Shown: piece by piece, positions 52,236-58,777 of the stretch
Position numbering within the stretch: position 1 is the first letter of the stretch
Layout of the letters: each line of letters opens with the position of its first letter
Assembly: GCA_003567475.1 (NCBI GenBank)
Contig: PWZL01000016.1
Coordinates: 1 to 58,777, forward strand
Origin: Gammaproteobacteria bacterium
GTDB lineage: Bacteria > Pseudomonadota > Gammaproteobacteria > Steroidobacterales > PWYM01
Length of the DNA stretch: 58,777 nt
Reading direction: 5' to 3'
Notes under the pieces: generated by a model
Seen by the model: only the letters and a program-made list of their open reading frames with translations
The model's database searches: none
Told to the model about the DNA's origin: nothing
Position numbers and translations under genes: made by a program

Positions 52236-52553
52236 ATGGCAAAAATAATCGTGACGGATCGTGAGGGCGCGACCCATGAGGTGGAAGGCAAGGTGGGTCT
52301 GTCCATCATGGAAACCCTGCGCGAACTCGAGAATGGTGTGGAGGCCTTGTGTGGTGGCATGTGCTCCTGCTGCACCTGCCACTGCTACATCGAGCCGGAG
52401 TGGTTTGCGCAGCTGCCGCGCCGCCAGGACGACGAAGAGGAGCTGCTGGCCGAGGGCGAAAGCTATCGCGCCGAGACGTCGCGACTCACCTGTCAGGTGG
52501 AGTTCACCGCAGCGCTCGACGGCATCCGCCTGACGGTGGCGCCGGAGGAGTGA
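52236..52553 (+). CDS. Adrenodoxin-type [2Fe-2S] ferredoxin
   Basis: This is a 105-residue plant/adrenodoxin-type ferredoxin. Cluster ligands are Cys39, Cys45, Cys48 and Cys86 (C-x5-C-x2-C, then LTCQV). The loop LCGGMCSCCTCHC also has Cys46 and Cys50, which are extra compared with the usual sequence. It probably transfers electrons to a Rieske oxygenase or P450. The start at 52236 has GGGAGGCGAC upstream. It is divergent from the SDR-Rieske operon with shared operator E, so it is a good candidate donor for the oxygenase at 49865. It converges with an SDR. Confidence 0.93.
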   Translation: MAKIIVTDREGATHEVEGKVGLSIMETLRELENGVEALCGGMCSCCTCHCYIEPEWFAQLPRRQDDEEELLAEGESYRAETSRLTCQVEFTAALDGIRLTVAPEE

Positions 52554-52557
52554 ACAG

Positions 52558-52594
52558 CCGCGCTGCGCCGGGGTCGGTCGCCGGCGCAGCGCGG
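52558..52594. terminator. Strong GC hairpin between convergent genes
   Basis: CCGCGCTGCGCCGG (52558-52571) pairs perfectly with CCGGCGCAGCGCGG (52581-52594), a 14-bp stem around a 9-base loop. It lies between the convergent ferredoxin and SDR stops and has no T-run. It could terminate in a Rho-dependent way or protect both 3' ends. Confidence 0.55.
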
Positions 52595-52605
52595 AGCCTC
52601 GGGTG

Positions 52606-53370
52606 CTATTGCACGGTCAGCGCATTGTCCAGCATGAGTTCTGCGCCATTGACGAAGCTCGCCTCGTCGGAGGCGAGATACACCACCATCCAGGCCACGT
52701 CCTCGGGTTTGCCGACGCCGACGTGACCTGCGGCGGCCTTGGCATCTTCATCGGAGACGCCAAGCGCTGCGTTGGCGGTGGCAATCATCGGCGTTTCGAT
52801 CGCGCCGGCGTGGATCGAATTCACGCGGATGTTGTAGCCGTTCATCTGGCAGTGCACCGCCACCGACTTGGTCATGCTGCGTACCGCCCCTTTCGCTGCC
52901 GTGTAGGCAAAGAAGACCGGGTACCCCAGATGCGAGGCGACTGACGACATGTTGATGATCGAGCCGCCTCCGCGTTTTTTCATGGCCGGAATAGCCGCCT
53001 GAATTCCGAGGAAGACACCCTCGTTCATCACCGCATTGGCGAAGCGGAACTGCTCGAGTGTGGTGTCTTCCGGGGTGGCGACGATCACCACGCCGGCGTT
53101 GTTGACCAGCACGTCGAGCCCGCCGAAGTGGCGCTCGGCGGCAGAGACGGCGTCCCCCCAGGCGCTCTGATCACGCACGTCGAGTGTCAACGCCAGCGCC
53201 CGTCCACCCTCGCGGCCATTGATCGCCTCGGCCACCGCCTCCGCGGCCTCGAGGTTGACATCGGTGACGACCACGTCGGCCCCCTCGGCGGCCAGCAGTT
53301 CGGCGTCCGCCTTGCCGAGACCGGATCCGGCACCCGTGACCAGTGCAACCTTTCCCTGTACGCGACCCAT
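52606..53370 (-). CDS. SDR-family oxidoreductase (cyclic alcohol dehydrogenase-like)
   Basis: This 254-residue SDR has TGAGSGLG, NNAGVV, the catalytic Ser in NMSSVASHLG, and YTAAKGAVRSMTKSVAVHC. Its sequence style (RVQGKVALVTGAGSGLG start, HAGAIETPM) resembles cyclopentanol/hydroxysteroid dehydrogenases, so oxidation of a cyclic alcohol is a fair guess. The start at 53370 faces the TetR gene, 164 bp away, so TetR may regulate it. Confidence 0.93.
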   Translation of the reverse strand: MGRVQGKVALVTGAGSGLGKADAELLAAEGADVVVTDVNLEAAEAVAEAINGREGGRALALTLDVRDQSAWGDAVSAAERHFGGLDVLVNNAGVVIVATPEDTTLEQFRFANAVMNEGVFLGIQAAIPAMKKRGGGSIINMSSVASHLGYPVFFAYTAAKGAVRSMTKSVAVHCQMNGYNIRVNSIHAGAIETPMIATANAALGVSDEDAKAAAGHVGVGKPEDVAWMVVYLASDEASFVNGAELMLDNALTVQ

Positions 53371-53534
53371 GATGCATCTCCCCCTGACTGTCGATGAGGC
53401 AGCGGCGCGCTGCGACCGGGCTGACGCTAGCAGTCAGGCGTGCCGGTTTCAATCATCTTTGACTTTTCCTGGCCTCCGCGACACTCTTGTCACACCGCCA
53501 CGCAACCGGCGGGCACGCAGGGGAGATACGCACA

Positions 53535-54206
53535 ATGAGCAAGCGCAACCAGCGCGTTGCGCAGCGCCATGAAGAGGTTGTCAGCGGTGGCTGGCAGGCC
53601 CAGAAAAGCGCGTCAACGCGCAGACTGATCATCGAGGCGGCCATTCGCTGCTTCGTCGAACTCGGGTACGCGCAGACCACCACGACACGCATTGCCGAGA
53701 TGGCGGGGCTGTCGCGAGGGGCGATGCTGCATCACTTTCCCTCGAAAATCGACATCGTGCGCGCTGCCGTAGATTACCTGCATGCCAAGCGCCTGAAGGC
53801 ATTCCGGCGGGCCGTCGCCGCCATCGGGCCAGAAGAAGACCGGGTGCGCTTCAGCGTCGAGGCCTATTGGCAGCAGGTCAATCATCCCTGGTTCATGGCC
53901 TTTTTCGAACTCTCCGTCGCCGCCCGCACGGATGCCGAACTGCGCTCGATTCTGCAGCCCGCCCAGGCCGCGTTTGACCAGGCCTGGTACCAGACGGCCT
54001 GGGAGGTGTTTCCGGAGTGGAAAGACCATCCAGCCGCTTTCGATCTCGCGCTCGACCTCTCGCGCTGCCTCATGGAAGGCATGGCCGTGAGTTTCATGAC
54101 CCACGATCCGAGCGAGCGTGACCGGCGCCTGCTGGCGTACCTCGAGGAGAAGCTGCGCGAGCTCGCCCCGCCGGCCCGCCCGGCCCGCAGCCGCGCCGGT
54201 CAGTGA
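53535..54206 (+). CDS. TetR-family transcriptional regulator
   Basis: This is a 223-residue TetR-type regulator. The HTH is near residues 28-80: RLIIEAAIRCFVELGYAQTTTTRIAEMAGLSRGAMLHHFPSK (read in parts). The C-terminal half should bind a small ligand such as an acyl-CoA. It is the only TetR gene in the window and lies 1.3 kb from operator copy E, so it is a candidate regulator of the palindrome regulon. Its own upstream region has no clear copy. The start at 53535 has GGGGAGA upstream. It overlaps the next gene by GTGA, so it heads an operon. Confidence 0.93.
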   Translation: MSKRNQRVAQRHEEVVSGGWQAQKSASTRRLIIEAAIRCFVELGYAQTTTTRIAEMAGLSRGAMLHHFPSKIDIVRAAVDYLHAKRLKAFRRAVAAIGPEEDRVRFSVEAYWQQVNHPWFMAFFELSVAARTDAELRSILQPAQAAFDQAWYQTAWEVFPEWKDHPAAFDLALDLSRCLMEGMAVSFMTHDPSERDRRLLAYLEEKLRELAPPARPARSRAGQ

Positions 54207-55081
54207 ACTTCAGCCTGCCGGGCGCCGACGGCCTCCGCCTCGCCGCTGAGCGCGACGGCGACGGCACGCCGGTGCTGTTGCTTCACGGTGGCGGTCAGAC
54301 GCGCCACGCCTGGGGTCAGACCGCCACCCGGCTGGCTGCGGCCGGCTGGCAGGCCATCGCCATCGACCAGCGCGGCCATGGCGACAGCGACTGGGCACCA
54401 CCCGATCAGGATTACCGGCTCGAATGGTATGGCGAGGATCTGGCGGCGGCGGTCCGCAGCCTGAACGAGCCTGTGGTGCTGGTCGGTGCGTCGCTCGGCG
54501 GTCTCGCCGCCCTGATGGTGGCGGGCGAACTGGCGCCGGAATGCGTCGAGGCGCTCGTACTGGTCGATATCGCGGTGCGCCCCGAGCCGCATGGCGTCGA
54601 TCGGGTACTGGCCTTCATGGAGGCGCATGGCCAGGGGTTTACCAGCCTCGAGGAGGCGGCTGCAGCCGTCGCCGCCTACCTGCCCCACCGGCCGCGGCCG
54701 GCGCGCAGCGAGGGGCTGGCGCGCAACCTGCGCCGGCGTGCAGACGGGCGCTGGTACTGGCACTGGGATCCGCGTTTTCTGCATGCTGCCCGCACCCAGC
54801 CGCCCGAGGCCTGGGAGCCGCGGATGCGCGCTGCCGCGCGGCGGTTGTGCCAGCCGACCTTGCTCGTGCGGGGTGGCCTGAGCGACGTGCTGAGCGAGGC
54901 GGGTGCCCGGGATTTTCTCACGCTGGTCCCCCATGCGCGCTACGCGTCGGTCAGCGATGCCGCGCACATGGTGGTCGGCGACCGCAATGACCGCTTCACC
55001 GCTGCGGTGCTCGAGTTTCTCGCCTCGTCGGCACTGCCGGCGCAGGCTTCTCCAGTGACACAACGGAGTCTCCAGCGATGA
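54203..55081 (+). CDS. Alpha/beta hydrolase
   Basis: This 292-residue hydrolase has the LLLHGGGQTRHAW oxyanion block, AIDQRGHGDSDW, nucleophile Ser98 in GASLGG, and a late His in DAAHMVVGD. The triad looks complete, unlike the hydrolase at 15041. It begins with GTG overlapping the TetR stop, and its stop overlaps the next ATG, so it is translated within the TetR-led operon. An ester, lactone or C-C bond in a catabolic intermediate is a likely target. Confidence 0.9.
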   Translation: MNFSLPGADGLRLAAERDGDGTPVLLLHGGGQTRHAWGQTATRLAAAGWQAIAIDQRGHGDSDWAPPDQDYRLEWYGEDLAAAVRSLNEPVVLVGASLGGLAALMVAGELAPECVEALVLVDIAVRPEPHGVDRVLAFMEAHGQGFTSLEEAAAAVAAYLPHRPRPARSEGLARNLRRRADGRWYWHWDPRFLHAARTQPPEAWEPRMRAAARRLCQPTLLVRGGLSDVLSEAGARDFLTLVPHARYASVSDAAHMVVGDRNDRFTAAVLEFLASSALPAQASPVTQRSLQR

Positions 55082-56250
55082 TCGATTTCGAACCGACGCC
55101 CGAGCAGGCGGCCCTGGTCGCGCAGGTGCGCGAGTTCATTCATGAGCGGGTCATCCCGATGGAAGCCGATCCACGACGAACGGCGCATGGTCCGACCGAG
55201 GCGTTGCGCGGCGACCTGGTGGCCATGGCCCGCGAGGCCGGCCTGCTCAGTTTGCATGTCAGCCCCGAGTACGGCGGCAAGGGCATCGACCACCGCACCG
55301 CCGCACTGGTGTTCGAGGAGTCCGGCTACTCGATGCTCGGTCCCGTGGCCATGAACATCGCGGCCCCTGACGAGGCGAACATGCACATGCTCGAGCGCAT
55401 CGCCAGCGACGAGCAGAAGGAGCGCTACCTCCGCCCGTTGGCCGCCGGGGGCGGACGTTCCTGTTTCTGCATGACCGAGCCAGCACCGGGCGCGGGATCC
55501 GACCCCGCGGCGCTGGCCACGACCGCCCGCCAGGAGGGGGAGGAATTCGTGATCGACGGTCGCAAGTGGATGATCACCGGCTTCGACGGTGCGGCCTTCG
55601 CGATCATCATGGCTCGGACCATCGATGCCCAGGGGCGCGACCTCGGCGCCTCGATGTTCCTGACGCCGATGGACGTGCCGGGCATTCGCCTGGTGCGCGT
55701 GCTGGACACGATGGACGCGAGCTTCACAGGCGGGCACGCCGAGCTTGCCTTCGAAGGCCTGAGGGTGCCGCGCGAGGCCGTGCTCGGTGAGCTGGGCGAA
55801 GGCTTCCGGTATGCCCAGGTCAGCCTTGCCCCCGCGCGGTTGACGCACTGCATGCGCTGGTTGGGCGCGGCCCGTCGCGCCCATGACATCGCGGTGGACT
55901 ACACCCGCCGCCGCGAGGCCTTCGGCCAGCGGCTGATCGATCACGAGGGCGTGGGGTTCCAGCTGGCTGACAACGAAATCGAGCTCCGTCAGGCGCGGCT
56001 GGCCATCTGGCACACCGCCTGGCTGCTCGATCGCGGCGAACGCGCCTCGCGGGAGTCGAGCATGGCCAAGGTATACTGCGCCGAGGCCATCTACCGCATT
56101 GCCGACCGGGCGATGCAGGTGATGGGAGGACTCGGTCTGTCCGACGATACCGAGGTCGCGCGCATCTACCGCGACGTGCGTGCCTTCCGGGTGTACGACG
56201 GGCCGAGTGAGGTCCATCGCTGGTCGATTGCCAGGCGGCTCGGCCGCTGA
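55078..56250 (+). CDS. ACAD10/11-type acyl-CoA dehydrogenase
   Basis: This 390-residue FAD acyl-CoA dehydrogenase has FCMTEPAPGAGSDP, GRKWMITGFDGA, RREAFGQRLIDHEGV and MGGLGLSDDTEVARIYRDVRAF. The active base region reads VYDGPSEVH, with Asp where most members have Glu, as in ACAD10/11 relatives. Mammalian ACAD10/11 fuse a kinase-like domain to this dehydrogenase and act on 4-hydroxyacyl-CoAs; here the kinase-like gene is separate at 57786. ATGA overlap with the hydrolase and a 14-bp gap to the SDR show an operon. Confidence 0.9.
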   Translation: MIDFEPTPEQAALVAQVREFIHERVIPMEADPRRTAHGPTEALRGDLVAMAREAGLLSLHVSPEYGGKGIDHRTAALVFEESGYSMLGPVAMNIAAPDEANMHMLERIASDEQKERYLRPLAAGGGRSCFCMTEPAPGAGSDPAALATTARQEGEEFVIDGRKWMITGFDGAAFAIIMARTIDAQGRDLGASMFLTPMDVPGIRLVRVLDTMDASFTGGHAELAFEGLRVPREAVLGELGEGFRYAQVSLAPARLTHCMRWLGAARRAHDIAVDYTRRREAFGQRLIDHEGVGFQLADNEIELRQARLAIWHTAWLLDRGERASRESSMAKVYCAEAIYRIADRAMQVMGGLGLSDDTEVARIYRDVRAFRVYDGPSEVHRWSIARRLGR

Positions 56251-56264
56251 AGGGGAGAGGGCGC

Positions 56265-57095
56265 ATGAGTCTCGCGGGTAAGACAGTATTCATCACCGGC
56301 GGCAGCCGGGGCATCGGTCTGGCCATCGCCTGTCGCGCGGCCCGCGACGGCGCGAATGTGGCGATTGCGGCCAAGACCGCCGAACCGCATCCCAGGCTGC
56401 CCGGCACCATCCATACGGCGGCGCGCGAGATCGAGGCCGCCGGGGGCAAGGCGCTGCCGCTGGTCTGTGACATCCGCGATGAGGCCCAGGTCGAGGCGGC
56501 GGTCGCGGCCACCGTCGAGGCGTTCGGCGGGATCGACATCTGCGTGAACAATGCCAGTGCCATCTCGCTCACGCCCACGCTGAAGACCGACATGAAGCGC
56601 TTCGACCTGATGCACCAGATCAACCTGCGCGGCACGTTCCTGGTCTCGAAGAGCTGCCTGCCGCACCTGCTGGAGGCCGACAATCCGCATGTGCTGAACC
56701 TCGCCCCGCCGCTGAATTTCGAGGCGAAGTGGTTCGCGCCGCATGTCGCCTACAGCATGGCCAAGTACGGCATGAGCCTGTGCGTGCTCGGCATGGCCGA
56801 GGAGTACCGCGCCCAGGGAGTGGCCTTCAATGCGCTGTGGCCCCGCACGGCCATCGCAACCGCCGCGATCCGCAATGTCATTGGTGGCGATGAGCTGATT
56901 CGCCGCTCGCGCAAGCCGGAGATCATCGCCGATGCGGCCTGGTTCATCCTCACCCGACCCGCCCGCGAGTTCACGGGGAATTTCTGCGTCGATGACGAGG
57001 TGCTGGAAGCCGCCGGCATCACCGATCTCACGGGCTACGCGGTGGACCCCGACGTGGAACTGGCACCCGATTTCTTCGTCGAGCCGCGCGGCTGA
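56265..57095 (+). CDS. HSDL2-like short-chain dehydrogenase
   Basis: This is a 276-residue SDR. ITGGSRGIGLAIA, VAIAAKTAEPHPRLPGTIHTAA and NNASAISLTPTL are close to what I recall of HSDL2 (hydroxysteroid dehydrogenase-like 2), as are NLAPPLNF and HVAYSMAKYGMSLCVLGMAEE with YxxxK and ALWPRTAIATAA. Human HSDL2 adds a C-terminal SCP2 domain, absent here. Role is probably in peroxisome-type fatty acyl metabolism. It sits in the ACAD10/11-type operon, which supports a lipid or hydroxyacid substrate. Confidence 0.9.
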   Translation: MSLAGKTVFITGGSRGIGLAIACRAARDGANVAIAAKTAEPHPRLPGTIHTAAREIEAAGGKALPLVCDIRDEAQVEAAVAATVEAFGGIDICVNNASAISLTPTLKTDMKRFDLMHQINLRGTFLVSKSCLPHLLEADNPHVLNLAPPLNFEAKWFAPHVAYSMAKYGMSLCVLGMAEEYRAQGVAFNALWPRTAIATAAIRNVIGGDELIRRSRKPEIIADAAWFILTRPAREFTGNFCVDDEVLEAAGITDLTGYAVDPDVELAPDFFVEPRG

Positions 57096-57147
57096 ACCGG
57101 CAAGTCCGACCGGTACGGCGATCATCGCCCTGCAAGGAGACCCTGAC

Positions 57148-57789
57148 ATGAAGCTGTATCACTGCGCGGGATCGCGCTCGGTGCGTGTCCGCTGGCTGCT
57201 CGAGGAGCTCGGTCTCGAGCATGAGCTCGAGGAACTGCCCTTCGGTCCGCAGGCGCTCAAGTCCGAGGCGTTCCGCCGCGTGAACCCGCTCGGGCGCGTG
57301 CCTGCACTGATCGACGGCGACCTGGTAATGCACGAATCCGGCGCGATCGTGCAGTACATTCTTGAGACCTATGCCGAGGGTCGGCTGCAGCCGGCGATCG
57401 GTACGCGCGAGCGCGGCGAGTTTCTCAACTGGATCCACTTCGCCGAGGCCTCCCTGATGGTCCCGGTCGGCATGCTGATCGGCCAGCTGGTGTTCACGCC
57501 GGAGGCCCAGCGCAACGCCGGCATGATCGCCTACGGACAACAGAAATACGCCGAGCAGATGAAGCTGGTGGACGACAGCCTCGCCGGACGCGAGTGGCTG
57601 TTGGGTGAGTTCTCGGCCGCCGACGTGATGCTCGGATACACCGTGTTCCTTGCCGCCTATATCAGGATGCTCGATGAGACCACGCCCAACGTGCAGGCGT
57701 ACTTCGCGCGCGTGCGGGCGCGGCCGGCCTGGCAGCGCGCCATGACCTCGACGCTGCCGCCGGCAGGCGAGGGCGGGACGGGCGAATGA
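57148..57789 (+). CDS. Glutathione S-transferase
   Basis: This 213-residue GST has an N-terminal thioredoxin fold (YHCAGSRSVRVRWLLEELGL, VNPLGRVPALIDGD with the cis-Pro, and MHESGAIVQYI with the Glu-Ser glutathione site). The C-terminal helical domain ends at about residue 205. Its start at 57148 has AAGGAGA upstream. The stop overlaps the next start (ATGA at 57786). In this operon it may conjugate or isomerise a reactive intermediate. Confidence 0.92.
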   Translation: MKLYHCAGSRSVRVRWLLEELGLEHELEELPFGPQALKSEAFRRVNPLGRVPALIDGDLVMHESGAIVQYILETYAEGRLQPAIGTRERGEFLNWIHFAEASLMVPVGMLIGQLVFTPEAQRNAGMIAYGQQKYAEQMKLVDDSLAGREWLLGEFSAADVMLGYTVFLAAYIRMLDETTPNVQAYFARVRARPAWQRAMTSTLPPAGEGGTGE

Positions 57790-58777
57790 GCGATAGCAGC
57801 CGGCAGGAGCAGTTCAGCGGGGTCAAGCCCGTGAGTGAGGGTCACCGCTTCGACGAGGCCCGACTGGAGGCCTACCTGGCCGCCCATGTCCCCGGCTTCC
57901 GCGGGCCGCTCACCGTCGAGCAGTTCAAGGGCGGTCAGTCGAACCCCACCTACCGCCTGCGTTCGCCCTCCGGAGCCTGGGTGCTGAGGCGCAAGCCCCC
58001 GGGCAAGCTCCTGCCTTCAGCACACGCCGTCGACCGCGAATACCGCATCATCAAGGCCCTCGGCGAGGCCGGGTTCCCCGTGCCCGAGGCCGTGCTGCTG
58101 TGCGAGGACGAGAGCGTCGTCGGCACCATGTTCTACCTCATGGCCTATGTCCCCGGGCGGATCGTCTGGGAGGCGCCGATGCCCGGCAGTACTCCGGCCG
58201 AGCGCGCGGCCATCTACGATGCCGTCAACGCCACCCTGGCGCGCCTGCATTCACTGGACTATGCCGCCATCGGTCTGGCCGACTATGGCAAGCCGGGCAA
58301 TTATTTCGTCCGGCAAATCGGGCGCTGGTCGCGCCAGTACGAGGCCTCGGAGACCGAGTCCATCCCGGAGATGAACCGGTTGATTACCTGGCTGCCCGAC
58401 AATATCCCCGATGACGAGGCCACCAGCATCGTCCACGGTGACTACCGCCTGGATAATCTCATCCTGCACCCCGAGCGTCCGGAAGTGCTGGCGGTGCTCG
58501 ATTGGGAGCTCTCCACGCTTGGTCATCCGCTGGGGGATTTCACCTACCATCTGATGCAGTGGCGGCTGCCGAACATCGAGGGTTTCGGTATCAGCACGTT
58601 GGCTGGCGCGGACCTGCCTGCCCTGGGGGTCCCCACTGAGGACGAATACGTCGCCCTGTACTGCGAGCGCACCGGCCGCAGTGGCATCGAGAACCGCGAC
58701 TTCTACTTCGCCTACAATTTCTTCAGGCTGGCGGCGATTCTCCAGGGGATTGCGGGGCGTGTGCGTGACGGCACCGC
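57786..58777 (+). CDS. ACAD10/11-type phosphotransferase (partial, runs off the window)
   Basis: About 330 residues of an aminoglycoside phosphotransferase-fold kinase are present; the 3' end lies beyond the window. It has VEQFKGGQSNPTYRLR (nucleotide loop), VLRRKPPGKLLPSAHAVDREYR, HGDYRLDNLI (catalytic Asp and Asn) and LDWELSTLGHPLGDF (metal-binding Asp). These match the kinase-like N-terminal domain of ACAD10/11. Such kinases are thought to phosphorylate the hydroxyl of 4-hydroxyacyl-CoA before the dehydrogenase acts. ATG overlaps the GST stop. Confidence 0.9.
   Translation, partial: MSDSSRQEQFSGVKPVSEGHRFDEARLEAYLAAHVPGFRGPLTVEQFKGGQSNPTYRLRSPSGAWVLRRKPPGKLLPSAHAVDREYRIIKALGEAGFPVPEAVLLCEDESVVGTMFYLMAYVPGRIVWEAPMPGSTPAERAAIYDAVNATLARLHSLDYAAIGLADYGKPGNYFVRQIGRWSRQYEASETESIPEMNRLITWLPDNIPDDEATSIVHGDYRLDNLILHPERPEVLAVLDWELSTLGHPLGDFTYHLMQWRLPNIEGFGISTLAGADLPALGVPTEDEYVALYCERTGRSGIENRDFYFAYNFFRLAAILQGIAGRVRDGT

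Noticed and set aside
53448-53470. CAATCATCTTTGACTTTT near the TetR/SDR divergent region as an operator copy
   Set aside because: It contains fragments of the half-sites, but with a different spacing and no symmetric arrangement.
1-58777. CRISPR arrays, tRNA genes, insertion sequences or prophage
   Set aside because: No regularly spaced repeats, no transposase or integrase gene and no cloverleaf-like sequence were seen while reading through the window.

Overview
The window looks like a piece of a high-GC (about 65% by eye) Gram-negative chromosome, most likely a gammaproteobacterium that degrades cyclic or aromatic compounds. The signs are two TonB-dependent receptors, several lipoproteins, a PotFGHI-type polyamine importer, Rieske oxygenases, and CoA-based beta-oxidation enzymes. 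A relative of Immundisolibacter or the Nevskiales would fit, but that is a guess from gene content. No rRNA, tRNA, CRISPR, phage or insertion sequence was seen, and no gene is visibly broken except those cut by the window ends.

Layout. 1-2.9 kb: an MBL-fold hydrolase, a nitroreductase/ferredoxin pair and a conserved hypothetical. 2.8-20.7 kb: a catabolic island. It holds a Rieske oxygenase divergent from a TonB receptor; a minus-strand operon of Rieske oxygenase, HMG-CoA-synthase-like/DUF35 fusion, SCP2-type thiolase and SDR, divergent from a GST-like gene; then a CoA-transferase, two acyl-CoA-related genes, a Rieske ferredoxin, an SDR, and an acyl-CoA ligase flanked by two small ABM-domain proteins. 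20.7-29.9 kb: a possible peptide or amide uptake locus (Na+ symporter, secreted SnoaL-DUF885 metallohydrolase, a stand-alone SnoaL twin, a TonB receptor, a secreted amidohydrolase, an acyl-CoA dehydrogenase). 30.0-32.4 kb: a coupled pair of a PrnB-like (heme dioxygenase superfamily) protein and a class V PLP enzyme. 32.4-47.8 kb: mostly housekeeping or stress genes (SOD, MFS, glutathionyl-hydroquinone reductase, fasciclin protein, lipoproteins, Aag glycosylase, polyamine ABC importer, PQQ sugar dehydrogenase, pirin/LysR pair). 47.8-58.8 kb: a second catabolic island: an SDR-Rieske-PQQ/cytochrome dehydrogenase operon divergent from a [2Fe-2S] ferredoxin; an SDR; then a TetR-led operon with an alpha/beta hydrolase, an ACAD10/11-type acyl-CoA dehydrogenase, an HSDL2-like SDR, a GST and an ACAD10/11-type kinase that runs off the end.

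The main new observation is a recurring 18-bp operator with consensus AAACAGTCATGACTGTTT, a perfect palindrome at 18247-18264. It also occurs with 2-4 mismatches at 4294, 4419, 12797 and 52172. All five copies are intergenic and upstream of catabolic genes, with a -10-like hexamer 16-21 bp downstream. They tie together all three Rieske oxygenases, a TonB receptor, a ferredoxin, the thiolase/HMGS-DUF35 operon and the CoA-ligase operon as one putative regulon. The TetR gene at 53535 is the only TetR-type regulator in the window and is a candidate regulator. I infer that the regulon imports a cyclic substrate, hydroxylates it with alpha-only Rieske oxygenases, activates the product with CoA and shortens it by thiolase or retro-aldol chemistry. 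The substrate cannot be read from the sequence.
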